Part shown: piece after piece, positions 56,940-64,000 of the stretch
Layout: each line of letters begins with the position of its first letter
How positions within the stretch are numbered: the first letter of the stretch is position 1
Assembly (NCBI GenBank): GCA_937863225.1
Contig: CALMEI010000039.1
Coordinates: 1-64,000, forward strand
Reading direction: 5' to 3'
Origin: an uncultured Polaromonas sp.
GTDB taxonomy: Bacteria; Pseudomonadota; Gammaproteobacteria; Burkholderiales; Burkholderiaceae_C
Length of the DNA stretch: 64,000 bases
Position numbers and translations under genes: made by a program
The notes under the pieces: model-generated
Database searches by the model: none
What the model was told of the DNA's origin: nothing
What the model saw: the letters and a program-made list of their open reading frames with translations, nothing else

Positions 56940-57374
56940 ATGAAACAAATCAAACGTAACCTACAAAAAGGTTTTACCTTAATCGAATTGATGATCGTCG
57001 TGGCGATCATCGGTATCTTGGCAGCGATTGCGATTCCTCAGTACGCTAACTACACAGCACGTGCTAATGGTGCAAGTGCAGTTTCTTCACTATCTGCAGC
57101 AAAAACTCAAGTGGCAATTAACATCGCTGAAAACGTCTCAAATGCTGCTGCACCAGGTTTGTGTTTGAATGTTGCTGTTCCTGGATGTTCATTTGCTACA
57201 GGTCGTTTACAAGCTACAGTTAACAATGTAACCGCACAGTTGTTGCCTGGTGCAGTTGCGAATGGCGTTCTCCCATGGACATGTACCGTTTGGAACAATG
57301 CTACTGCTGCTGGTGATCCAGATCCATCAAGCTCAACTTGCGCTAAAGCTGCTGCTGCAATTGCTGCACCTTAA
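56940..57374 (+). CDS. pilA: Type IV major pilin PilA
   Basis: The pilus fibre subunit. The 11-residue leader [11 protein letters not shown] is cut by the prepilin peptidase before Phe12, and mature Glu5 is present in [31 protein letters not shown]. The 133-residue mature pilin has four cysteines in GLCLNV, PGCSF, WTCTVW and STCAK, enough for two disulfides. An AGGAG lies eight bases before the ATG, in line with high expression. It is followed by a strong bidirectional terminator and faces a TfpX/TfpZ accessory gene. Confidence 0.96.
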   Translation: MKQIKRNLQKGFTLIELMIVVAIIGILAAIAIPQYANYTARANGASAVSSLSAAKTQVAINIAENVSNAAAPGLCLNVAVPGCSFATGRLQATVNNVTAQLLPGAVANGVLPWTCTVWNNATAAGDPDPSSSTCAKAAAAIAAP

Positions 57375-57394
57375 TTTTTGATTTAATTCAAATT

Positions 57395-57422
57395 AAAAAA
57401 ACCTCCTTCGGGAGGTTTTTTT
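57395..57422. terminator. Bidirectional rho-independent terminator between pilA and the TfpX/Z gene
   Basis: AAAAAACCTCC-TTCG-GGAGGTTTTTT, a stable UUCG-capped stem with A and T runs on both sides. The right T run overlaps the stop codon of the minus-strand gene. Confidence 0.95.
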
Positions 57423-58170
57423 ATTTCGAGTTGGCGAATCCGATAATTTCGCCCTTATCGTTAAGCACACCAAACCATGCTTCCTGCGCTAAAACATACG
57501 TAAAGTGCAAATTCTGTAGATCAACCCCTGCTTCTTTCGCAATCGCTTCCATTTCGCTCCGTTTCTGCGGCATCAGCTTCAAAATGGTTGATATGGAGCT
57601 GCTGTTTTGGAAAGCTTTCGCGCCATCGTAGGGCAAATACAACTCTGGCAATTGTGCTTTGCCAGTGTGGTTGCCCAGCTTCAATGTCATATCAATCGAC
57701 GCTTGTTCCTGCGGCAATACATCGCGCATGGTCACTTTGAGTGGACCGCTGAACAACCGGGGTTGCATTTCGGCGGGGAGTTTTTGTAGGCCATCGGTAT
57801 CAATGCCCACCCTTGAAACCACATGAAAACGGTTGCTTTCGTTCACCAAATAAATCGGTCTGGCCAACCACACATTCCACACGCCATACGCCAAAGCCGC
57901 CAGTTGAATCAAGACGACCAGAGAAAGGTCTGTGAGCAATTCTTTTTTGGGTTTATGGGGAGAAAAGAGAATGGCTGTTAGCAGCGGACCACAAATGATG
58001 TCCACCGCAATAACCAAAATGAACAAGTCTTTGCCACCGGCTAATTCACGAAACGGATAAGGGTACCAAACCAAAAATACCAGCGCAGCAATTAAAGCCG
58101 CCACTGCTAAGCTGGTACCGAAATGGATGGAAAAGGCTTTGAAGGCGGTGCGTATTCTGCTGCTGTTCAT
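57421..58170 (-). CDS. TfpX/TfpZ-family type IV pilin accessory protein
   Basis: An inner-membrane protein that assists assembly or surface display of its cognate pilin. I begin at Met 58170 (MNSSRIRTAFKAFSIHFGTS); the upstream extension is unlikely. The 249 residues show three to four N-terminal helices (VAALIAALVFLVWYPYPFREL, LFILVIAVDIICGPLLTAILF, LVVLIQLAALAYGVWNVWLA). A soluble domain follows, with RPIYLVNESNRFHVVSRV and a C-terminal WFGVLNDKGEIIGF. In Pseudomonas the accessory gene follows pilA on the same strand; here it is convergent, sharing the terminator. Confidence 0.87.
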   Translation of the reverse strand: MNSSRIRTAFKAFSIHFGTSLAVAALIAALVFLVWYPYPFRELAGGKDLFILVIAVDIICGPLLTAILFSPHKPKKELLTDLSLVVLIQLAALAYGVWNVWLARPIYLVNESNRFHVVSRVGIDTDGLQKLPAEMQPRLFSGPLKVTMRDVLPQEQASIDMTLKLGNHTGKAQLPELYLPYDGAKAFQNSSSISTILKLMPQKRSEMEAIAKEAGVDLQNLHFTYVLAQEAWFGVLNDKGEIIGFANSK

Positions 58171-58259
58171 GGTGGTCAAGGTGTACGTATAGTTGGAATG
58201 GTTAATATTTGATTTTAGCAAAGTGATGGCAGGTAAGTAGGTTAGATATGTTTGGTAAA

Positions 58260-58327
58260 TGCTATATTATTAATAGCACTATAGGCAATAAATACGCCGC
58301 ATAGAGGCCAATTTTTCATATATTTTA
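58260..58327 (+). repeat. Palindromic repeat element, intergenic copy (hyi-tfpX/Z)
   Basis: TGCTAT...ATAGCA, CTATAGGCAATAAATACGCC, GCATAGAGGCC and an AATTT arm ending in an AT palindrome. It occupies about half of the 152-203-bp spacer between hydroxypyruvate isomerase and the pilin accessory gene. Confidence 0.92.
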
Positions 58328-58373
58328 CCCACAATAGGTGCCACCACTGCCGCATTTAGCGCAGTGGGCACAG

Positions 58374-59243
58374 TTAGCGCTGCGTGGTTCGGTAAGGTTT
58401 GAACCAGTCTAAACCCATGCTGGTGGCACTGGTCGGGCCCAAATTTTGGCCTTGCAGTTGTGGCTTGTATTCGCAGCCTATCCAGCCTTCATACCCCATG
58501 CTGTCGAGGAAATCAAACACGGCGGCGTAGTTGATATCGCCGGATTGAACATGGTTAATTTGGGGTTCGTGTCGATGGGGGCTGCTGGCAATTTGGATGT
58601 GGGCTATGTTGCCACTGGGCAAGTATTGGCGCAGCACATCGTTGACATGGCCTTCCATGCGCTGGCAGTGGTACAAATCCATTTGCACTTTGACGTTTGA
58701 GGCGCCGATTTCGGCCAACAGCGCATGCGCTTGCGCTTGGTGGGTGAGAAAGTAGCCCGGCATGTCAAACGTGTTGATGGGTTCAATGGTGATGGTTACA
58801 CCGCTGTTGCGGCTTGCTGTTAATTTGCTGGCTGTCTTGGCATTTGTGACGTAGGTTTGATGCGCATTTTGTATGGAAACACCGTTGGGTACGATGCCAG
58901 CCATCAGGTGCAGGCGCGCGCTTCCGAGTGCGTCGGCATAGCGCAGGGCCAAGTCCAATCCTTCTGCAAATTCTGCTTCGCGTCCGGTTTGGCAGGCTAT
59001 GCCACGTTCGCCTTTTGTCCAAGCATGTTCTATGCTTTTGGCATCAACACCGCCGGGTGGCAGATTAAACAGCACCTGTTGCAGGTCATTGGCTTTTAAG
59101 CGTGCAGCAATGTCGTGCGCTGGGTAAGCGTAGGGAAACAAAAATTCAACGGCTTTGAAACCATCTTTGGCCGCTGCTTCAAATCGGTCTAAAAAAGGCA
59201 GCTCAGTGTACAAAAAGCTCAAATTTGCGGCGAACTTTGGCAT
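58374..59243 (-). CDS. hyi: Hydroxypyruvate isomerase-family protein
   Basis: A TIM-barrel isomerase interconverting hydroxypyruvate and tartronate semialdehyde in glyoxylate metabolism. The 289 residues open with PKFAANLSFLYTELPFLDRF and include GFKAVEFLFPY. The metal-site glutamates and histidines lie in ITIEPINTFDMPGYFL, KVQMDLYHCQRMEG, HIQIASSPHRHEPQ and GYEGWIGCEYKP. The related OtnI (2-oxo-tetronate isomerase) cannot be excluded from sequence alone; no glyoxylate carboligase or otn genes are visible nearby. The C-terminus is about 25 residues longer than in E. coli Hyi. Confidence 0.87.
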   Translation of the reverse strand: MPKFAANLSFLYTELPFLDRFEAAAKDGFKAVEFLFPYAYPAHDIAARLKANDLQQVLFNLPPGGVDAKSIEHAWTKGERGIACQTGREAEFAEGLDLALRYADALGSARLHLMAGIVPNGVSIQNAHQTYVTNAKTASKLTASRNSGVTITIEPINTFDMPGYFLTHQAQAHALLAEIGASNVKVQMDLYHCQRMEGHVNDVLRQYLPSGNIAHIQIASSPHRHEPQINHVQSGDINYAAVFDFLDSMGYEGWIGCEYKPQLQGQNLGPTSATSMGLDWFKPYRTTQR

Positions 59244-59256
59244 GCATCAAACTTGC

Positions 59257-60411
59257 TTAAATTTGTTTTAACTTCGTTAAAGCCGCTTGCAATGTCTCGT
59301 CCTTTTTGGCATAGCAAAAGCGCACAATTTTTTGTTCAAAACCATCACCATAAAATGCCGATAGGGGAATGGCGGCGACGCCAATTTCGGTGGTGAGCCA
59401 TTTGCAAAACTCGGCTTCTGACAGCTGGTTGCCTTGTTCAATATCAGAGATATCGACGCATTGAAAGTAACTGCCCGTATTGGGCAAGAGTTTGAATTTG
59501 GTTGCTTGCAATCCAGCTCGAAACAAATCGCGCTTGCGCTGGTAAAACGCTGGCAAGTTCAAGTAGTGGGAGGCATCGGCCATGTAGCTCGTTAAACCAA
59601 CTTGCATGGGGGTGTTGACGGTGAACACATTGAACTGATGCACTTTGCGAAACTCGGCTGTCATTTCAGCGGGTGCCGCCACAAAGCCGACTTTCCAACC
59701 CGTGACATGGTAAGTTTTACCAAAGCTGGAAACGATGAAGGCACGGTTGGCCAAAGCGGGGTAACGTGCCACGCTCTCGTGCTGCTGCCCGTCATAGACC
59801 ATGTGCTCATACACCTCGTCGCTGATCAGCAAGATGTTGGTCGGTGCCAGCAAATCTTGCAGTGCCAACATGTCTGCTTGGGTCCATATGGTGGCGCTGG
59901 GGTTGTGCGGTGTGTTGATGATGATGGCCCGTGTTTTGGAGTTGATGGCGCTTTTGATTTTGTCAAAATCTGGCTTGAACGTGCCGGGTGTCAAAGGTAC
60001 ACGCACCACCACGCCGCCTGCCAGTTCAATGTTGGGCACATAGCTGTCGTAGCAAGGTTCCAGCACAATGACTTCGTCACCCGCTTGCACCACTGCGAGG
60101 ATAGCCGTGATGATGGCTTGTGTGGCACCAGCCGTCACGGTGATTTCGGTATTGGGATCGTAACTTTTGCCATGCAGTGCTTGCATTTTGTTGGCAATGG
60201 TTTGGCGCAATTGCGGCATACCTGGCATGGGCGGATATTGGTTGTGACCCGCTTGCATGGCGGCCGTCACCGCGTTGATCAATTGTGGGTCGCATTCAAA
60301 ATCAGGAAAACCTTGACCTAAATTAACCGCTTTGTGCTCAGCCGCTAATGCGGACATGACAGAAAAAATGGTGGTGCCTACATTGGGCAGTTTGCTACAT
60401 ATCATAGTCAT
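59257..60411 (-). CDS. Methionine aminotransferase, PLP-dependent (YbdL-like)
   Basis: A fold-type I aminotransferase with preference for methionine or aromatic amino acids in YbdL and MtnE relatives. The 392-residue frame begins inside cysB, so I prefer Met at 60411 (MTMICSKLPNVGTTIFSVMSALA), leaving a 17-bp overlap. Signature regions are AVNLGQGFPDFECD, NTPHNPSATIW, the Asp in ISDEVYEHMVYDG and the Schiff-base lysine in SSFGKTYHVTGWKVGF. RFCYAKKDETLQAALTKL ends the protein. It is translationally linked to cysB, fitting a sulfur-amino-acid role. Confidence 0.87.
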   Translation of the reverse strand: MTMICSKLPNVGTTIFSVMSALAAEHKAVNLGQGFPDFECDPQLINAVTAAMQAGHNQYPPMPGMPQLRQTIANKMQALHGKSYDPNTEITVTAGATQAIITAILAVVQAGDEVIVLEPCYDSYVPNIELAGGVVVRVPLTPGTFKPDFDKIKSAINSKTRAIIINTPHNPSATIWTQADMLALQDLLAPTNILLISDEVYEHMVYDGQQHESVARYPALANRAFIVSSFGKTYHVTGWKVGFVAAPAEMTAEFRKVHQFNVFTVNTPMQVGLTSYMADASHYLNLPAFYQRKRDLFRAGLQATKFKLLPNTGSYFQCVDISDIEQGNQLSEAEFCKWLTTEIGVAAIPLSAFYGDGFEQKIVRFCYAKKDETLQAALTKLKQI

Positions 60412-61366
60412 CGTTTTCCCCTGTGGCTTTGCCATTCATGGCGCTCACTATCGCGGCTTTAGAGAGGCGCTCACTCAACAGCTCGGCAAAAGTGTAAACA
60501 AAATTGCGCAAATAGCCACTGCGTTTGAAGGCCACGCGTGTGACATTTTTGCCGAACAAGTGACCCGCATTCACCACGGCTAAATCTTGGTTGGATTCGC
60601 CAGACGAATTGCCATCAGCTTGCACCGCCATTTCGGCCACGATTCCAATACCCAAGCCTGTGCGAACATAAGTTTTGATCACGTCGGAGTCTATCGCTTC
60701 CAGCGCGATACGTGGATGAAGATTTTTACTTTCAAACGCACGGTCAATTTTGGTACGACCCGTGTATGAAGGGTGATAGGTGATGATCGGTTCTTGCGCT
60801 AAATCATCCAACCGGATGTTGGGTTTTTTAGCCAATGGGTGGTCTTTGGGCATGACCAAAACGTGTTGCCACTCATAGCAGGGCAGGGTGACCAATTGGT
60901 CGTACTGCGACAGTGATTCCGTAGCGATGCCCATATCGGCCACATCATCGATCAACATCTGTGCCACTTGCTCGGGCGAACCTTGGTGCAAGCTGATGTT
61001 GACTTTGGGGTAAGCGATGCGCAGATCAGATATGGGTTTGGGCAGTACATAGCGGGCTTGTGTGTGGGTGGTGGCAATGGACAACGTGCCGCTGTCTTCT
61101 TTGCTGAATTGTTCGCCAATGCGTTTCAAATTACCTAACTCGCGCATGATCACTTCGACACTGTTGATGACATGGTGGCCAGGTTCTGTGATGCGCTTCA
61201 AGCGTTTACCGTGGCGTGCAAATATTTCAATGCCCAGTTCTTCTTCGAGCTCAATGATGGCTTTGGAAACACCAGGCTGTGATGTGTGCAGGGCTTTGGC
61301 TGCTTCCGTGAGATTGAGGTTGCGTTTAACAGCTTCTTGGACGAAACGGAACTGATGCAGGTTCAT
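60395..61366 (-). CDS. cysB: CysB-family LysR regulator of sulfur assimilation
   Basis: Activates sulfate and thiosulfate assimilation genes in response to N-acetylserine. The 323 residues start MNLHQFRFVQEAVKRNLNLTEAAKALHTSQPGVSKAI, whose HTH is the CysB type (given as residues 1-60). TTHTQARYVLPKPISDLR and the effector pocket residues in ATESLSQYDQLVTLPCYEWQH follow. The acidic C-terminal GENDDYDM overlaps the aminotransferase start. Cbl-like paralogues are an alternative. A CbiX-type chelatase lies 78 bp upstream on the same strand. Confidence 0.92.
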   Translation of the reverse strand: MNLHQFRFVQEAVKRNLNLTEAAKALHTSQPGVSKAIIELEEELGIEIFARHGKRLKRITEPGHHVINSVEVIMRELGNLKRIGEQFSKEDSGTLSIATTHTQARYVLPKPISDLRIAYPKVNISLHQGSPEQVAQMLIDDVADMGIATESLSQYDQLVTLPCYEWQHVLVMPKDHPLAKKPNIRLDDLAQEPIITYHPSYTGRTKIDRAFESKNLHPRIALEAIDSDVIKTYVRTGLGIGIVAEMAVQADGNSSGESNQDLAVVNAGHLFGKNVTRVAFKRSGYLRNFVYTFAELLSERLSKAAIVSAMNGKATGENDDYDM

Positions 61367-61444
61367 TGTTTTTTCTCATAACGAATTGCGACTAAAGAAT
61401 CGATTCATTATGCCGCAATCACACGTGGTTTATGGAGAAATACG

Positions 61445-61810
61445 TTAACTTTCGCCGAGCGCAACATCTGCCAACAAATCCAAAACGGCTGGGTTTTCGC
61501 CTACAGCAGCTTGTACGTTGAATGTCACTTGGGGGTGGTTTTGCTTCAGTTCTGCCATGATGACGGGCAAATCTTCACGTGCATGTCTGCCTACGCCTAA
61601 AAACATGGGTACAACTTTGATGTGTGAAATACCTTGCTGTGCCAGCTGTGCCGCACAGCTTGGCAAGCTGGGTTCGGTCAATTCAAGAAACGCGCAAGCG
61701 ATGGTAGAGCCAGTTTCACGTACGCGTAACCGTTCAGCAACGGCTTGAATGGGCAAATGCCACAATGGGTCACGCGACCCGTGACCGAAGAGGATGATAG
61801 CTTGTGTCAT
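61445..61810 (-). CDS. CbiX/SirB-type sirohydrochlorin chelatase, single-domain
   Basis: A short class II chelatase of 121 residues expected to insert Fe(II) or Co(II) into sirohydrochlorin. The start is Met at 61810 (MTQAIILFGHGSRDPLWHLP); the longer frame to 61942 overlaps lptG and lacks sense. The catalytic histidine is in FGHGSRD and a second in VVPMFLGVGRHAREDLP. A length near 120-130 residues is that of CbiX small proteins, which dimerise. Next to cysB, a role in siroheme for sulfite reductase is the most natural reading. Confidence 0.85.
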   Translation of the reverse strand: MTQAIILFGHGSRDPLWHLPIQAVAERLRVRETGSTIACAFLELTEPSLPSCAAQLAQQGISHIKVVPMFLGVGRHAREDLPVIMAELKQNHPQVTFNVQAAVGENPAVLDLLADVALGES

Positions 61811-61851
61811 GTGATGCAAAGAAGTGAATATGTTTGAAAGCCAGCGTTTGT

Positions 61852-62988
61852 TCAACGTCTGTAAATTAAAAATCCAAAAGCACCCAAAGAGAACAAGGAA
61901 TAAACCAAACTCGGCGCTGCAGCGGTCAAAAGTGGGTTCCATGCATTTTGGTTGCCAAAGTATTCAAACATATTGTTCAAAACAAAGAAGCTGATACCAA
62001 TCAATACCCCTACAAACACATAGGCTGTGATGCCTCCGGAGCGGAAATGCAAATACGCAAATGGCAAGGCCAGCACCAACATCACCAAGCAACTTAAGGG
62101 GTAAAACACTTTTTTCCAGAATTGAATTTCATACATTTGCGAATTTTGCTTGTTCGACTCTAAATGTCGTATGTATTGGAACAAATCAACCGTGCCCATG
62201 CGGTCGGGTTTGAGCAATGCGGTGGTGACCATGCCTGCATGGATGGTGGTTGGCCAGCGCAGCGCATCCATGATGACGGTTTTAATGACAAGCGGTTTCT
62301 CTGCGTTTTCAGTTTTTTCGACAACCGCGGAAAATTCACGGCGCTTTACGTCCAATAAATTCCAACTTCCGTCCTCACCAAAGGTCGCCTGTTGGGCTGT
62401 GGTTAAAGACAACACCGTACCTTTGTGGTCAAATTCAAACAATCGCACACCCCGCATTTGGCCATCGGCCGACATGGCAGATACGTTGACTGCGAAAGCA
62501 CTTTTGTCTTGTTTTTCTTTGAGCCAAGCCCCTGTTTGCCCGATCGAAATTTGCCCCATATAGCGTGCCTTAAGCAGCTGCGCTGTGCGATCTGCCAGTG
62601 GCGTGATGTAGTCGCCGACCACAAAGGTAAATGCAATAAACAATGCACCCAGACCAACCAATAATTTCAGTGCCAGACCAGGTCCTAAACCGCTGGTGCG
62701 CAAAATGGTGAATTCCGAGCTTTGTGCAAACCGTGCCATGACCAATACGCCACCTATGAGAACTGTGATGGGCAGCAGTTCGTACAAGTGGTTGGGCATC
62801 AGCAGCAACACATACAGCAAAGCATGTTGTACCTGGTAACTGCCAAAACTTGAACCATTGAATGATTTGCCAATGTGGCTGAGTTCGTCGACAAAGTCAA
62901 AGAAGAAAAACAAGGCCAAAAATCCCAAAGCAACCAATGCCACCGAAATGATGGTTTCTTTGTAAATCAAACGACGTATGGTGTTCAT
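61852..62988 (-). CDS. lptG: LPS export ABC transporter permease LptG
   Basis: An inner-membrane permease of the LptB2FGC complex that extracts lipopolysaccharide towards the outer membrane. The 378 residues show three N-terminal helices, a beta-jellyroll periplasmic domain (about 130-270) and three C-terminal helices. MNTIRRLIYKETI, MPNHLYELLPITVLIGGVLVMARFAQSSEFTILRTSGLGP and FWKKVFYPLSCLVMLVLALPFAY are characteristic. Its start overlaps the lptF stop by four bases. It is 41 bp from the chelatase gene. Confidence 0.95.
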   Translation of the reverse strand: MNTIRRLIYKETIISVALVALGFLALFFFFDFVDELSHIGKSFNGSSFGSYQVQHALLYVLLLMPNHLYELLPITVLIGGVLVMARFAQSSEFTILRTSGLGPGLALKLLVGLGALFIAFTFVVGDYITPLADRTAQLLKARYMGQISIGQTGAWLKEKQDKSAFAVNVSAMSADGQMRGVRLFEFDHKGTVLSLTTAQQATFGEDGSWNLLDVKRREFSAVVEKTENAEKPLVIKTVIMDALRWPTTIHAGMVTTALLKPDRMGTVDLFQYIRHLESNKQNSQMYEIQFWKKVFYPLSCLVMLVLALPFAYLHFRSGGITAYVFVGVLIGISFFVLNNMFEYFGNQNAWNPLLTAAAPSLVYSLFSLGAFGFLIYRR

Positions 62989-64000
62989 ACGGTCACCTCG
63001 GTACTATTGCGCTTGCTTGTTCGCATGCGCAACCACGACCGCAATGACCAATTGTTGTGCCGCTTGGTTAACCACAATGCACCCACAGCCAACGCGCCGC
63101 CATGCAAAACGATGAGCAAGCCCCAAAACGAATAGTTCCCCGAGGCGATCCAGCTTTGGCTCAGGTTAATCAAGTTGTAATAAAACGCAAACGCCAGTAA
63201 AGCAAATAGAAAACTGCCATTGCGGCTGCTGCGTCCGTTGCCACTGGATATGGCGATGCCCAAAATAATGAAGTTGATCGCACAAAAAGCCAAGCCCAAA
63301 CGCCAAGCAAGTTCCCCTAAATTATTCGGTGTGGGCGTGGTGACCAAGTCCATACTGCTTTTGGTTTTAGATGGCCCACCTTCAAATGGGTTGATATTGA
63401 CGGATTTAACCAAGCTGGCATACGAAGAAAAACTGCTCACCTTGGTTTGACCAGAGGCGATGTTGGTTTCAATCCGTTTGCCGTCTTTCAGTATCAAATA
63501 CTGTTTGCCATCACGCATTTCAAATTGACCAGAGCGCGCTGTTGTCACAGACTCTTTGCCTTCGGTCACTTCGGATATGAAAATATTGCTGCTGCCCAAT
63601 ACCTGTCCCTGCACACCGGTCTGTGGTTTGACCTGTTTGATGGACGTGTCTTTGTCAATAAAGAAGACACGGTTGCCCTTGGCTGACTCTTGAAACGTAC
63701 CTGGTGCAATGCGCTCCAAATCACTGCGTTGCTCAAACTGGATGCGCAGGTTTTGGGTTTGTTCATTCGTCCATGGCCACACAAACAGTGCCAAAACGGC
63801 AATCACCACACACACCGGCCATGAAAAGCTCACCAGAGGTCGCAGCAAGCTGGTCAATCCGCGACCACTGCCAAACCAAATCACCATCTCGCTGTCGCGG
63901 TACATGCGCGACAAAGTGGCCACAATGGCGATGAACAGACACAAAGCCAAAATGGTGGGTAAATGTCCTAAAACAAAATAGCCCATCACCAACAAAACTT
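62985..64000 (-). CDS. lptF: LPS export ABC transporter permease LptF (5' end outside window)
   Basis: The partner of LptG. The frame remains open to the window edge, and the first membrane helix, roughly 35 residues, is missing. Visible parts are GYFVLGHLPTILALCLFIAIVATLSRMYRDSEMVIWFGSGRGL (coupling-helix region), the periplasmic domain with GTFQESAKGNRVFFIDKD, and NLGELAWRLGLAFCAINFIILGIAISSGNGRSSRNGSF. The final helices end near NSTEVTV. Comparison with other LptF proteins of about 370 residues agrees with a complete C-terminus. Confidence 0.93.
   Translation of the reverse strand, partial: VLLVMGYFVLGHLPTILALCLFIAIVATLSRMYRDSEMVIWFGSGRGLTSLLRPLVSFSWPVCVVIAVLALFVWPWTNEQTQNLRIQFEQRSDLERIAPGTFQESAKGNRVFFIDKDTSIKQVKPQTGVQGQVLGSSNIFISEVTEGKESVTTARSGQFEMRDGKQYLILKDGKRIETNIASGQTKVSSFSSYASLVKSVNINPFEGGPSKTKSSMDLVTTPTPNNLGELAWRLGLAFCAINFIILGIAISSGNGRSSRNGSFLFALLAFAFYYNLINLSQSWIASGNYSFWGLLIVLHGGALAVGALWLTKRHNNWSLRSWLRMRTSKRNSTEVTV

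Overview
The window reads as chromosomal DNA of a betaproteobacterium of the order Burkholderiales, most likely the family Comamonadaceae, but with a lower G+C content (about half by eye) than most of that family. The evidence is gene content and order: dapC-dapD-pilU-dapE-prmB, smc-zipA-ligA, sucC-sucD-terC, a 3-hydroxybenzoate/gentisate pathway with a TRAP transporter, and a TfpX/TfpZ-type pilin accessory gene beside pilA. I cannot name the genus. I see no rRNA, tRNA, CRISPR array, prophage or transposase. Coding density is very high. No stretch over 300 bases lacks a gene; the longest gaps are 56668-56939 (in front of pilA) and 48705-48906 (argC/sucC divergent spacer).

Layout. 1-3315: end of hemY, then comEC. 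3390-8945 (minus): dapC, dapD, pilU, dapE, prmB. 9045-16934 (plus): smc, zipA, ligA, def. 16962-23495 (minus): glnD, map, an exported cupredoxin, miaA and a Bcr/CflA efflux pump. 23607-27562 (plus): a YejBEF-type peptide importer without its binding protein, then dodecin. 27641-35804 (minus): ilvD, then a catabolic block read as gentisate dioxygenase, 3-hydroxybenzoate 6-hydroxylase, fumarylpyruvate hydrolase and TRAP DctQ-DctM-DctP, controlled by a divergent LysR gene at 35969. 37066-46653 (mostly plus): exported MsrB and MsrA, a zeta-class GST isomerase that can complete the gentisate pathway, pgeF, murB, rng, an rsuA-type pseudouridine synthase, a beta-propeller protein, a polysaccharide deacetylase and a fatty acid hydroxylase. 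46659-48704 (minus): hemH, argC. 48907-57374 (plus): sucCD, terC, a tandem-FHA protein coupled to a CHASE2 adenylate cyclase, a GspE/PilB-type ATPase, and pilin. 57421-64000 (minus): TfpX/TfpZ protein, hydroxypyruvate isomerase, methionine aminotransferase, cysB, a CbiX-type chelatase, lptG and the start-truncated lptF.

The most unusual content is repetitive. First, a palindromic element of about 50-70 bp occurs ten times. Four copies are intergenic, one is a half copy in front of glnD, and five lie in frame inside protein genes (comEC, miaA, yejF, pgeF and a polysaccharide deacetylase). In each orientation only one reading frame is used, and the stop codons carried by full-length copies are changed or lost in the coding copies. 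In the deacetylase the element forms most of the signal peptide. Second, three unrelated perfect 8-bp tandem arrays (4, 4 and 7 copies) each begin at or across the stop codon of a gene. Third, ligA looks chimeric: residues from about 468 onward are AT-rich, about 150-180 residues are extra, and the helix-hairpin-helix region appears to be duplicated before the BRCT domain.
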